A stretch of DNA of 64,000 bases from Prevotella denticola (GTDB lineage Bacteria; Bacteroidota; Bacteroidia; Bacteroidales; Bacteroidaceae): positions 496,001 through 560,000 of the forward strand of contig NZ_UGTM01000002.1 in the NCBI RefSeq assembly GCF_900454835.1, read 5' to 3'. Shown piece after piece: positions 18,217 through 25,925 of the stretch. Position 1 is the stretch's first letter. Every line of letters begins with the position of its first letter. The notes under the pieces were generated by a model, which did not search any database, had not been told where the DNA came from, and saw only the letters and a list, made by a program, of their open reading frames with translations. Made by a program: the position numbers and the translations under genes.

Positions 18217-18263
18217 CTTTATGCAGTTTATGCACTTATGCATATTGCATAAACTGCATAAAG
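18217..18263. repeat. Perfect 18-bp inverted repeat of TTTATGCA-type units
   Basis: CTTTATGCAGTTTATGCA (18217-18234) is the exact reverse complement of 18246-18263, with an 11-bp spacer that contains another ATGCAT palindrome. Each arm holds two TTATGCA units, so five close copies of a 7-mer lie in 47 bp. It lies between the toprim and RepA-like genes. It may be a replication iteron/operator or a transcription attenuator. Confidence 0.8.
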
Positions 18264-18270
18264 TGAATAA

Positions 18271-19245
18271 TCAGCCGTTCAGAAGCCTTGACACCTTGCT
18301 CTGGGTGATACCGCATTCTTTGGCTATGTCCTGCTGCTTCATGCCCTGCGAGGACAATTCCCTGACCTTCGCCTTCAGCTCCTCCCGTCCGCTGGCAGAT
18401 GTCGTTTCCAGATGGGCGGTCTCCGTGTCATTGCCACGAAAGGTAAAGCAAAGATTGCCTTCTCCGTTCTTGGCCCGCTCATACAGAGCCACATTGTCGG
18501 CATCGAGCATCAGCTCTCCATTGCGCCACTTGCACTGCTTCACATAGACCAGCGACTTGTCACGGCCTGACTGTCCCAGTCCCACGGCGTCGTCTATCAA
18601 CTGGTTGAGTTTGGCAGAGCCCTGTATGGCCGACAGGGAAAGAGGGACAGAACCGGAGAATATCTTGGGAACATGGTTGAGGACGACCAGCGTCCAGTTA
18701 TACTTCCGTTTCAAGGCGTTCAGCGATGCCATGAGCGAGCCCGCGTCAGAGCTTTTGTCGAGCGACTGGCTGAGGGCGGTAATATTGTCGATGAACACCA
18801 CCTCTGCAAGATTCGCCACGGCTGCTTTTTCTATTCCCTTCAATACATCATCAACGAGATTGTCCCTGTCCATCTCCGCACGGAAGAAAGTAGGAGGGAA
18901 GTCCGGAACCTCGTACCGCAGGGCCAGCTGACGCAGTGTCATCTCAAAGTCGGCATAGAGCACGCGCTTCCCCTGTGCGGCAATATCCCTTGCCACCTGC
19001 ATGGCAAAAATAGTCTTGCCGATACCTGACTGTCCGAAGATAATACAGAGATCACCTTCGAGGACAATGTTGGGATAGAGCACTACGAGGGGAGGAAGCG
19101 ACTGCCCTTTTATCAGGCAGTCGTTCATGGATGCCACATGAAAGCCACCCGCATCAACGGCCTGTTGCTCCTGCAATTCATGAAAGGAGGACAAGATATA
19201 ATCCATTTCAGGAAGTTTGGGAATCGTCTTGATCAGTTCATCCAT
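18271..19245 (-). CDS. RepA-like AAA ATPase with C-terminal HTH
   Basis: A 324-residue protein. Seen: Walker A FGQSGIGKT near residue 70, a Walker B-like VVFIDNIT near 150 (RecA/DnaB-like AAA_25 fold), and a C-terminal helix-turn-helix QQDIAKECGITQSKVSRLL. Family knowledge: hexameric RepA-type helicases replicate small plasmids and excised integrative elements. It follows the HTH protein gene by 9 bp and precedes the toprim gene, forming a replication module in the element. Confidence 0.85.
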   Translation of the reverse strand: MDELIKTIPKLPEMDYILSSFHELQEQQAVDAGGFHVASMNDCLIKGQSLPPLVVLYPNIVLEGDLCIIFGQSGIGKTIFAMQVARDIAAQGKRVLYADFEMTLRQLALRYEVPDFPPTFFRAEMDRDNLVDDVLKGIEKAAVANLAEVVFIDNITALSQSLDKSSDAGSLMASLNALKRKYNWTLVVLNHVPKIFSGSVPLSLSAIQGSAKLNQLIDDAVGLGQSGRDKSLVYVKQCKWRNGELMLDADNVALYERAKNGEGNLCFTFRGNDTETAHLETTSASGREELKAKVRELSSQGMKQQDIAKECGITQSKVSRLLNG

Positions 19246-19254
19246 AGCATGGCC

Positions 19255-19551
19255 CTATTGATTATTTGTATTGGCAGAAAGCCCGTTGGAAATCAGTGCG
19301 TCCACTTCCTGCTTGGAATACAGGTTGCGCCTTCCTATCTTGTGCGCCTGGATGTCGCCACGCTTCTCCATGCGCCACAATGTTGTATAGGTGATGTGCA
19401 GGCGTGCGCACAGTTCGTCACGGGTGTAATACTCGGTGGATGCTGTCGGAGTTGTCTCTTTCAGCAGATTCTTGCCCACCATTGTCTCCAATACTTCTGC
19501 AATGGCCTCCTTGAGGTCTTCCTTTTGCAGCATGATGAAATTTCCTTGCAT
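19255..19551 (-). CDS. Excisionase-like helix-turn-helix protein
   Basis: Ninety-eight residues. The second half is a MerR/Xis-type winged helix: YTRDELCARLHITYTTLWRM, then GDIQAHKIGRRNLYSKQEVD. Family knowledge: such proteins bend DNA for excision or activate element genes. It is the first gene of the replication-mobilization operon. A promoter box TACTTTTG lies at 19584-19577 and an inverted repeat at 19608-19641 sits just upstream of it. Confidence 0.85.
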   Translation of the reverse strand: MQGNFIMLQKEDLKEAIAEVLETMVGKNLLKETTPTASTEYYTRDELCARLHITYTTLWRMEKRGDIQAHKIGRRNLYSKQEVDALISNGLSANTNNQ

Positions 19552-19576
19552 GTCTCTTGGTTTTAAAAGTTTGCTG

Positions 19577-19641
19577 CAAAAGTATCATGGAATTACATGG
19601 CATTATGCCCATATAGGTACCACATGGTAACTATATATGGG
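19577..19641 (-). promoter_or_regulatory. Promoter and operator of the element's replication-transfer operon
   Basis: A -7 box TACTTTTG lies at 19584-19577. About 25 bp upstream an inverted repeat CCCATATA (19608-19615) / TATATGGG (19634-19641) with an 18-bp spacer is placed where an activator or repressor could bind. Confidence 0.5.
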
Positions 19642-19696
19642 TATGGACGCATATCCTCCTATGGAACGGAATGCTTGTATAGTAAGAGAAATAGAT

Positions 19697-19730
19697 GAAA
19701 AAGCCCATGCAAGGCTGACTTACATGGGCT
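19697..19730 (-). terminator. Rho-independent terminator after the DUF6043-like gene
   Basis: On the minus strand AGCCCATG and CATGGGCT form an 8-bp stem (19723-19730 with 19702-19709) followed by TTTTTC. It lies just after the stop of the gene at 19745. Confidence 0.75.
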
Positions 19731-19744
19731 AAGGATTTCTTCTT

Positions 19745-20569
19745 TTAGCGGAATATAGATTCCACGATTTCATGGTCTGTGGGCAGCTTGCCCGTCTTGT
19801 TGGTATAGGTGTTCTTGTAATTGGCCAGTCCAGAAACACCAAACAAGGTTTCAAAGGGTTTCCAAAATGTTTTCTTCTTTCCGTCCTGTTCTGCTTTTGA
19901 CAGTTTCAAATGCTCACAGGCACAATCAGAGAAATAGGCCAGCAGGGAATTGGTCTTTTGCCAGTGATATTCATTGTCGCACAAGCCTAACGAAATAGCC
20001 TTGTCAAGAATCAGTTGGGCTTCTTCCGTCTGGAGTTCGGTTGGGATGGGGGCAGGCTTGTTCTCAATTTTACATTCATCATCGGGTGCCATCTCCAGGC
20101 CAAAGAATCGATTCCAATCATCCTGAGTCTTGATGCCATTTCGCATACTGGTCTCAACTAATTGCTGCTGTAAATCGGAATAGGCGTTCTTCTCTAATCG
20201 TTCAGGGGCTTCATCAGTTTTGACTATGATTTTTGAGACAAGCGTTTCGTACAGGTTGCCACCGACAAGCCAGTATTTTAATGTATTCTTTATCCTGTTT
20301 GGACAAAGAAAATTCATGTTCCCCTCACTGAGCAGAAATACTATCGCTGCCACCAAGGTATCACCAACTCTCGTATAATTGTTGGAAAACAGAATGGGGA
20401 AGTCCTTCTGGCTCACAATATGCTCCAATTTCAATGATTTGGCAGTATAGGCATAGAAGTGCATCACCGCCTCAAACGACTGCTTCTTCAGGTCATTGAT
20501 AATGCGGTCTGCCGTTATCTTGTTGGCTTGATACCATGTTAGAAAAACCACTTTGCGTTCTGGTTCCAT
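19745..20569 (-). CDS. Hypothetical protein (DUF6043-like), element-encoded
   Basis: A 274-residue soluble protein without signal peptide or membrane segment. I do not recognise a catalytic motif; overall it resembles a family of uncharacterised proteins carried by Bacteroides/Prevotella mobilizable elements. It starts 3 bp after the DUF4143 ATPase gene, so they form an operon, and ends at a terminator (19697-19730). Confidence 0.6.
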   Translation of the reverse strand: MEPERKVVFLTWYQANKITADRIINDLKKQSFEAVMHFYAYTAKSLKLEHIVSQKDFPILFSNNYTRVGDTLVAAIVFLLSEGNMNFLCPNRIKNTLKYWLVGGNLYETLVSKIIVKTDEAPERLEKNAYSDLQQQLVETSMRNGIKTQDDWNRFFGLEMAPDDECKIENKPAPIPTELQTEEAQLILDKAISLGLCDNEYHWQKTNSLLAYFSDCACEHLKLSKAEQDGKKKTFWKPFETLFGVSGLANYKNTYTNKTGKLPTDHEIVESIFR

Positions 20570-20572
20570 AAG

Positions 20573-21826
20573 TTACAATTTTAAGCTATCCTTATTCAAC
20601 AGAAAATCGAGCAAGCCTATGGTTACGATCCCTTGCTCGTCCCGTTTAGGCTTAATATCATCTTTCACGACGACAATTTTCTTGAAAGAGTCATTGATAA
20701 ATGAAAAAGAAGTCTTTTCCTGACGCTCCTTCTCAATGTTGGGCATGGCAAAAGCAGACTGGATATAGTATCTGTCACTTCCCTCATTCACCACGAAATC
20801 AACTTCATATTGCTGGCGGATACTTTTCCCGTCAATTTTTCTCTTAACATCTACCATGCCGACATCTACATTATAACCCCTCATTCGCAACTCATTATAG
20901 AGAACATTCTCCATAATATGATTTTCTTCTTGTTGACGGAATTTCAAAATGGAATTTCTTACTCCTAAATCGCAAAAATAGTATTTGGACAAGGATCCAA
21001 TGTATTTACGTCCCTTGATGTCATAACGTTCTGCTTCTTCTATCAGAAAGGAGTCTTTTAGATAGGAAATGTACTTTACTACTGTGGGATAGGACAAATC
21101 AACGTTCTCTTTACTTTTAAAGGTGTTGGTCAATTTGTTCGGATTGCAAGATGAACCTATAAAAGAAGACAGCATCTTTGCCAATTCCTGAAACTCATGT
21201 TCCTTAATTTCATGCCGTTCTTTTATATCCGTCAAGTATGTTTTGCGATAAACATTATAAAGGTAGTCGCTTTTCTTCTTATCACCTACTAAAGTCAATA
21301 CGTGAGGTAACCCGCCGTATGTATAATAGTCTTTCCATGCCCCTTGCTTATCCCCACCTACGGCTGCATAATACTCAGAGAAAGAGAATGGATACATGTG
21401 TATTTCATCGCTTCTGTCCCGAAACTCTGTTACAATATCATTTGAGAGAAAATGAGAATTGCTACCTGTTACATAAACATCCACATTCTCAATATGCAAC
21501 AAGCTGTTTAGAACATCTATAAACTCATCTACCATCTGAATTTCATCCATAAGTATAAAATACAACTGGTTATCCTTGACTTGCTGGCGAATATATGCCA
21601 ACAAAACGTCAGGATTTCTTAGCTTTTGATTGATGCGGTCATCCAAAGCAATAGAAATGATGTGGTCAGCAGGTATGTTCTGTTTCAACAAATAATCACG
21701 AAAAAGAACTTGTAAAAGTGTGGACTTGCCACACCTTCGCATACCTGTGATTACTTTAATAAAACCATTTTCTCGTCCGTCAATCAGCTGCTTCAAATAG
21801 ACGTCTCTGGGAATTGTTGTTCTCAT
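20573..21826 (-). CDS. AAA ATPase with DUF4143 domain
   Basis: A complete 417-residue member of the AAA_14/DUF4143 family. Seen: P-loop ITGMRRCGKSTL near residue 27, FILMDEIQ near 95, VYVTGSNSHFLSND near 120, and the C-terminal nuclease-like region with YEVDFVV and an I-Q-S-A-F-A segment. It parallels the truncated gene at 1-1076 along its whole length. Promoter box TATCTTTG at 21873-21866. Function is unknown; in this setting it may be accessory cargo of the element. Confidence 0.9.
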   Translation of the reverse strand: MRTTIPRDVYLKQLIDGRENGFIKVITGMRRCGKSTLLQVLFRDYLLKQNIPADHIISIALDDRINQKLRNPDVLLAYIRQQVKDNQLYFILMDEIQMVDEFIDVLNSLLHIENVDVYVTGSNSHFLSNDIVTEFRDRSDEIHMYPFSFSEYYAAVGGDKQGAWKDYYTYGGLPHVLTLVGDKKKSDYLYNVYRKTYLTDIKERHEIKEHEFQELAKMLSSFIGSSCNPNKLTNTFKSKENVDLSYPTVVKYISYLKDSFLIEEAERYDIKGRKYIGSLSKYYFCDLGVRNSILKFRQQEENHIMENVLYNELRMRGYNVDVGMVDVKRKIDGKSIRQQYEVDFVVNEGSDRYYIQSAFAMPNIEKERQEKTSFSFINDSFKKIVVVKDDIKPKRDEQGIVTIGLLDFLLNKDSLKL

Positions 21827-21865
21827 ATTTTAATTTTTTGCCCCATGGAGCACTTTTTTCAATGA

Positions 21866-21873
21866 CAAAGATA
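21866..21873 (-). promoter_or_regulatory. -7 box of the DUF4143 ATPase operon
   Basis: TATCTTTG on the minus strand, about 40 bp before ATG 21826. It shows that the ATPase and DUF6043-like genes are transcribed apart from the integrase. Confidence 0.55.
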
Positions 21874-21902
21874 CAGTATTTATTTGAAAACAAGACATGC
21901 AA

Positions 21903-21937
21903 TTTGAAAAAAGTGCCACCTGTGGCATATTTTTCAA
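21903..21937 (-). terminator. Integrase terminator
   Basis: On the minus strand, just after the integrase stop, GTGGCA/TGCCAC form the core of a long stem that extends through ATTTGAAAAA and TTTTTCAAAT with two mismatches, and a run of six Ts follows the core. It could act in both directions. Confidence 0.75.
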
Positions 21938-21950
21938 ATCAACTCGTTCG

Positions 21951-23438
21951 TTACAAAGATGCGAGCAATTCTTTTCTATCCTTTTCGCTCATATTTTTCA
22001 ATAGTTCCAAGACCATTTGCTTATCAGTAGCTTTGTTTTGTCTTTCTTCGTTCAAAAGGTACCAATTATATTCCAACATCTTATCCAAAGGATAGGCACC
22101 AATATAGTTAGATGTTATATCCTCATTGCCACTATGCCCCATACTGTCACTGATGTATTTATACGGCACTAATCCAGAATTATTCAGATTGGTGGCGAAA
22201 CTATGTTGAGCCCAAGTGGATGATGGGCGCTGTTCCATGCCAAGCAGCTCTGCCACCTTCGCCATATGCTCACGAATATAGCGATTATATCGTTGGATTA
22301 CCCATACTTCTTGTTCTGGAGTTATCCACTCACTCATAATCGGGAACACACGCTTGTCAAGTTTAGGCTCATTGCCATACTTGTCTATAATCTTTTGTAG
22401 TTCTGGAGTAATGGGAAAGATGACCTCGCTAGCACTCTCGTTTCTGTCTCTCGTTTTATGACGCAAGAATCGGAGTTGCTTTCCATGTGTAGCAAAATAC
22501 CAACCATCATAAGTCAGTCGCAAGGTGTCAGCCAAATTTTGTCCGTCACCCAGATACATAAATAGGAATAGCCCTAAATCACGAAAGACGGCGTGTTTCT
22601 CTTTTGGAAAGAATAACTCCTTGCCTTTTTCGTCTTTGGCTTCGTCTCTTTCCCAAAAGTCATAAAGCATCTTCATGGTAGGAACATCAAGGAACTCATG
22701 CTTACGACTACACACCTTATTGTAGCCCGTGTCCTTGAACATTTCTTTGGTGCTTCCTTTAATCAAACCACGGTCAATGCAGATATTTACAATGGTGCGG
22801 AATGTACGCAATGATATTCCAATGGATGTTGTACTAAGCTCATTTTTCTTCATTACCTTTACCCAATCCAGAATAAAGTTGTGACTTATATCACTTAAAG
22901 ATACATCTTTTCCCATATCCCGTACAAACCTCTTTAATATATCCTCACTGCATCGAGCTGTTCCTGCCTTGCCATCGTCGCGCTTGGATACAATAAAAGA
23001 TTCCCAAATGGAGTAGATTGTACTATCGTCATCTTTCCTCCCTTGATGTCGTTCCTGGAGTTTTCTCAAAGAAAAGTTTCCCTCATCGATGAGTTGATTT
23101 ACAAGAGTAGCCACTTTCTCCATCTGTTTTTTTAATTCCTTTCGTTCTGAGGCTTTCTTGTTTCGTGATAATTTCTCACATTCACATAGTTCTATCCAAT
23201 CTGTTCCTATATATGATTTCCCTATCCGCAGAAAAACTTTCTTACCAGCATATGCTATACGAATAGCGACAGGGGAAGTTTGGGAATAATCACCATCCAT
23301 TCTTCTGGGATCCAACATAAGTGTACCTGTAACTTTCCCGTTGGAAGATACGAACTTTGCAAGCGAGGTTTCTCCCCTCTTTCGATACTTTTGAGACATA
23401 TTTCCCACTTCCGCGAACTTTCCCTTGACTTTTTCCAT
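21951..23438 (-). CDS. Tyrosine recombinase (integrase) of the element
   Basis: A 495-residue phage-type integrase. Seen: an N-terminal arm/SAM-like region; a C-terminal catalytic domain with RHKTRDRNESASE, then STWAQHSFATNL, then SMGHSGNEDITSNYIGAY, whose tyrosine is the predicted nucleophile. In related Bacteroides integrases the box reads W-A-R-H-S-F-A-T; here the catalytic arginine is replaced by glutamine (codon CAA near 22202). The gene lies next to attR, as expected. Start ATG 23438 is preceded by AAAGGAG. It should catalyse tRNA-Met integration if still active. Confidence 0.92.
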   Translation of the reverse strand: MEKVKGKFAEVGNMSQKYRKRGETSLAKFVSSNGKVTGTLMLDPRRMDGDYSQTSPVAIRIAYAGKKVFLRIGKSYIGTDWIELCECEKLSRNKKASERKELKKQMEKVATLVNQLIDEGNFSLRKLQERHQGRKDDDSTIYSIWESFIVSKRDDGKAGTARCSEDILKRFVRDMGKDVSLSDISHNFILDWVKVMKKNELSTTSIGISLRTFRTIVNICIDRGLIKGSTKEMFKDTGYNKVCSRKHEFLDVPTMKMLYDFWERDEAKDEKGKELFFPKEKHAVFRDLGLFLFMYLGDGQNLADTLRLTYDGWYFATHGKQLRFLRHKTRDRNESASEVIFPITPELQKIIDKYGNEPKLDKRVFPIMSEWITPEQEVWVIQRYNRYIREHMAKVAELLGMEQRPSSTWAQHSFATNLNNSGLVPYKYISDSMGHSGNEDITSNYIGAYPLDKMLEYNWYLLNEERQNKATDKQMVLELLKNMSEKDRKELLASL

Positions 23439-23462
23439 TATAATTCTCCTTTTAACAGGGGA

Positions 23463-23522
23463 TTCACGAAATCATCCGTGAACTTTCAGTGAACTTTCTG
23501 AATAAAAACTGTTGCAAATTTA
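23463..23522 (-). promoter_or_regulatory. Integrase promoter with repeat sites
   Basis: A -7 box TAAATTTG lies at 23522-23515. Between it and the gene are two direct GTGAACTTTC repeats (23479-23488, 23490-23499) and an inverted repeat TTCACG/CGTGAA (23463-23468, 23477-23482). These could be binding sites for the integrase or the excisionase-like protein. Confidence 0.5.
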
Positions 23523-23607
23523 AGATATTTCTTGGAACAAATAAATAATATAACTTATTTATTTTCAGGCATTTAATATTATTTATAATTTCATGAAATA
23601 TACATCA

Positions 23608-23657
23608 AACAGACTCATAATCTGGAGGTCCCTGGTTCAAGCCCAGGCTGGTCCACA
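23608..23657 (+). other. attR: right copy of the 50-bp tRNA-derived repeat
   Basis: Identical to 10422-10471. It contains only the 3' half of the tRNA (anticodon loop to 3' end), so it does not encode a working tRNA. Confidence 0.92.
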
Positions 23658-23713
23658 AATAGGTTTCAAAAGGATGTCAAACAACACGTCATTTTAGCCT
23701 TCAAAACAAGGAG

Positions 23714-23750
23714 AATCGCTGTAAAATCAAGGTTTTACAGCGATTTTTTG
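23714..23750 (+). terminator. Strong rho-independent terminator beyond attR
   Basis: AATCGCTGTAAAA and TTTTACAGCGATT form a perfect 13-bp stem with a TCAAGG loop, followed by TTTTTTG. Its place beyond attR suggests it is the original terminator of the tRNA-Met gene, separated from it by the insertion. Confidence 0.8.
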
Positions 23751-23964
23751 TTTTTTATCCATATCCGTTTGACTGCCAAACCATACCTTTTGATAGTCAT
23801 CATTCGGTCATTTTCTGCTACAGAAACTGCTACACAAAAGCAGGCTCTCAAAAAAATGTAGCAATGAATGGAAAATGACTATTAAATTGACGGCATGCAA
23901 AACTTTCGTTTTCAAGAACTTATGTCGAACTTTGTAGCCTAAAAGCTACACTAAATGATGCGTT

Positions 23965-24273
23965 ATGAAAACGACTTTCAAGGTATCCTACTACCTACGT
24001 TCCAACTATGAGAACAAAGAAGGAAAATCACCTGTAATGCTCCGAATGTATCTCGGTGGCGAAAAGGCGAATCTTGGATCCACTAAAATTTTTGTGTATA
24101 AATCCAAGTGGAGTAACAAAACCTGCAGAATGATTGGCAGAACGGCAGAAGCACTCTCCATTAATGCTTCTATAGATGCGCTGACAACAACGCTGATGCA
24201 GATTTACAGGAAATATGAAACTGACTTCTATCCGATTTTCATAATGCTTAACGTAATCCGTACTGAGCCTTGA
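23965..24273 (+). pseudogene. Truncated tyrosine integrase (N-terminal arm domain only)
   Basis: The first ~87 residues (MKTTFKVSYYLRSNYENKEG, then G-K-S-P-V-M-L-R) match the arm-type DNA-binding N-terminus of Bacteroidetes tyrosine recombinases; full proteins have about 400 residues. The frame ends shortly after the point where the inverted-repeat arm begins (24224), so the rest of the gene was lost at that junction. It is on the opposite strand to the intact integrase and suggests an older element. Confidence 0.75.
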
Positions 24274-24427
24274 CACCATGGGTGTACACCCTCAACACCA
24301 TTCGTGTTTACCCTCGACACACTGACAGCAAAGAATCAGTGTGCGTAAATGATAATCCCCATCGATTATCTACAGGATCGTTTTTCCTGCCCGTCATTGC
24401 TCATCTATTAATTATCTACTGGTCCAT
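24224..24427 (+). repeat. Right arm of the long inverted repeat
   Basis: Matches the reverse complement of 10547-10699 from ACTTCTATCCG to ATTATCTACTGGTCC, with substitutions and a ~40-bp insertion near 24384-24403. It lies outside attR, whereas the left arm lies inside attL. It contains its own internal repeats of the type ACACCCTCAACACCATTCGT. Confidence 0.75.
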
Positions 24428-24465
24428 AAAGTTAGGTACAGACGGTGGGGGTGTCCCTACAGGTC

Positions 24466-24571
24466 AGCTACCATATAAACTTTTGACAGAGTCCCGAGGC
24501 ACGACGAAAATATTTCTACAATCTTTACCTAAAAGTTAGCTACCATATAAACTTTTGGCACAGTCCCGGGG
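24466..24571 (+). repeat. 34-bp direct repeat pair
   Basis: AGCTACCATATAAACTTTTG followed by RCASAGTCCCGRGG occurs at 24466-24499 and 24538-24571 (31 of 34 bases alike, 72-bp period). It marks the end of the AT-rich mobile region just before luxS. It may be a remnant of an insertion or a recombination site. No gene is seen in 24274-24597. Confidence 0.7.
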
Positions 24572-24597
24572 GGAGGCTTCCTTGGGTTGAGATCGTC

Positions 24598-25080
24598 TTA
24601 CTTTTCCGGATAATGCAGATTCTCTCCGGAGATGTTGTCCAGCACCTCCGTGAGGAATTTGCGTGCCTCCCATTTTGCCATGGGCAGGTCGTGGAGCAGA
24701 TAGTTGCCGCAGTCGCGCGGAGCTGCACCGGGAATCTCGCCGTCGAAGTCGGCGACGAAGCGGAAGGTGCGGCGCATCAGACCGACGATGTCCTTCGACT
24801 CGAAATTGCCGCGGAGGATGAGGTAGTTGCCTGTCAGGCAGCCCATCGGTCCCCAGTAGACAATGCGGTCCTTCCATTCTGGGTCGTTGCGGAGGTAGGT
24901 GGCGGCCAGGTGCTCGATGGTGTGGATGGCTCCTACGTGTAGCACCGGTTCGCGGTTGGGTTCTTTCATGCGGATGTCGAATGTGGTGACGGTCTCGCTG
25001 CCCACCTCGTCCTTGCGGCTTACATAGATGCCACGCAGCAGCCGTTCGTGGTCGATGGTGAATGATGGAATTTTGTTCAT
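24598..25080 (-). CDS. luxS: S-ribosylhomocysteine lyase (AI-2 synthase)
   Basis: A 160-residue enzyme that splits S-ribosylhomocysteine into homocysteine and DPD, the AI-2 precursor, in the cytoplasm. Seen: the metal-binding HTIEHL motif (HxxEH) and the second-sphere GPMGCLTG cysteine motif. Start ATG 25080 (MNKIPSF) matches the family N-terminus; the longer frame to 25194 is upstream noise. It follows the nucleosidase gene that makes its substrate, 146 bp away on the same strand. Confidence 0.97.
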   Translation of the reverse strand: MNKIPSFTIDHERLLRGIYVSRKDEVGSETVTTFDIRMKEPNREPVLHVGAIHTIEHLAATYLRNDPEWKDRIVYWGPMGCLTGNYLILRGNFESKDIVGLMRRTFRFVADFDGEIPGAAPRDCGNYLLHDLPMAKWEARKFLTEVLDNISGENLHYPEK

Positions 25081-25207
25081 TGTAATTCTTTTATATTTTG
25101 GTGGAGTGGGGCGCAGGTCCGGATAATCTTCCGTGCCAATCTGTCGCCCTTGCAGCCTTCCCATGAGTCCGCCTGCCTGCAGCAGACAGCGCATCTGGCT
25201 TGACTCC

Positions 25208-25241
25208 TATTTATATTACATCGATTTTATATTACATCGAT
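25208..25241. repeat. Two 15-bp tandem repeats at the nucleosidase stop codon
   Basis: TTATATTACATCGAT occurs at 25211-25225 and 25227-25241. The second copy encodes the last residues (IDVI) and stop of the nucleosidase gene; the first is a silent copy of this end just downstream of the stop. Confidence 0.7.
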
Positions 25242-25925
25242 AAAATGTTTCGTCACTTCAAAGCTGCCGTTGGCGATGCGTTCCCAGAAGTCGTAGTACT
25301 GGCTTGCCTTGCTGTCCTTGAGCGGTATGTCGCTGATGACCCGGAAGGAGACGAACGGTGTCCGGTAGATATGGCAGACCTGTGCGATGGCGCAGCTCTC
25401 CATGTCGACGGCCGTTGCATCGGGGAATCTGTCGAGTATCTGCCGCATTTTCTCGCGTGAGTTGACAAACCACTCTCCGCTGACGGTCAGCCCGCTCCGG
25501 ATGTGCAGTCTCTTGCATTCCGGGTGCGTGTTCAGCGACAGTGCCTTGCTGACAAGTTCCGCCGGTGCCTTGAAGCGTGCCGGCATGCCGATGATCTGTC
25601 CGTAGTCCACCTCGTCGCCGCAGTAGGCATCGTGGTAGGCACACGCCGCCGCCACCACCACGTCCGTCACCTCCAGTGACGTGTCAGCTCCGCCGGCACA
25701 GCCGCTTGAGACGATGAGGTCGGGGTGGTAGCGGCTGATCATCTCCACGGTGCCGACGGCGGCGTTCACCTTTCCGATCCCGCATTTCTGCAGGATGATT
25801 TCCTTTTCCCCCAGTCTGCCCGTGACGAAGTCCCGGTGTCCGGAGTGCTCTGTCGCGGCATCGGTGAGGAGGGCCTTGAGTTGCGCGAACTCCTTGTCCA
25901 TCGCAACGATGATTCCTGTTTTCAT
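25227..25925 (-). CDS. mtnN: 5'-methylthioadenosine/S-adenosylhomocysteine nucleosidase
   Basis: A 232-residue MTAN/Pfs enzyme that removes adenine from SAH and MTA. Seen: the N-terminal MKTGIIVAMDKEF with the catalytic-base glutamate region, SGCAGGADTSLEV, and the purine-site AVDMESCAIAQVC. The pathway continues with LuxS encoded next to it. ATG 25925 lies only 4 nt after a TACCTTTG promoter box (25937-25930), so the transcript may be leaderless. It serves many methyltransferases, including the one in the neighbouring pigment cluster. Confidence 0.96.
   Translation of the reverse strand: MKTGIIVAMDKEFAQLKALLTDAATEHSGHRDFVTGRLGEKEIILQKCGIGKVNAAVGTVEMISRYHPDLIVSSGCAGGADTSLEVTDVVVAAACAYHDAYCGDEVDYGQIIGMPARFKAPAELVSKALSLNTHPECKRLHIRSGLTVSGEWFVNSREKMRQILDRFPDATAVDMESCAIAQVCHIYRTPFVSFRVISDIPLKDSKASQYYDFWERIANGSFEVTKHFIDVI

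Larger units (their letters stand above)
10472..23657. mobile_element. Mobilizable integrative element in tRNA-Met
   Basis: About 13.2 kb between the 50-bp direct repeats. All genes are on the minus strand. Backbone: tyrosine integrase, DUF4143 ATPase, DUF6043-like protein, HTH excisionase-like protein, RepA-like ATPase, toprim protein and MobV relaxase. Cargo: XRE regulator, one-chain restriction-modification protein and channel-like membrane protein. There are no conjugation (Tra) genes, so mobilization by another element is expected. Base composition is AT-richer than the chromosome on either side. Confidence 0.9.

Noticed and set aside
23608..23657. Second tRNA gene at attR
   Set aside because: Only the 3' half of the tRNA is present; the acceptor 5' strand and D arm are missing.
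25081..25194. Longer LuxS N-terminus from 25194
   Set aside because: The extra 38 residues are not part of the LuxS fold; the family begins with a short sequence like MNKIPSF at 25080.
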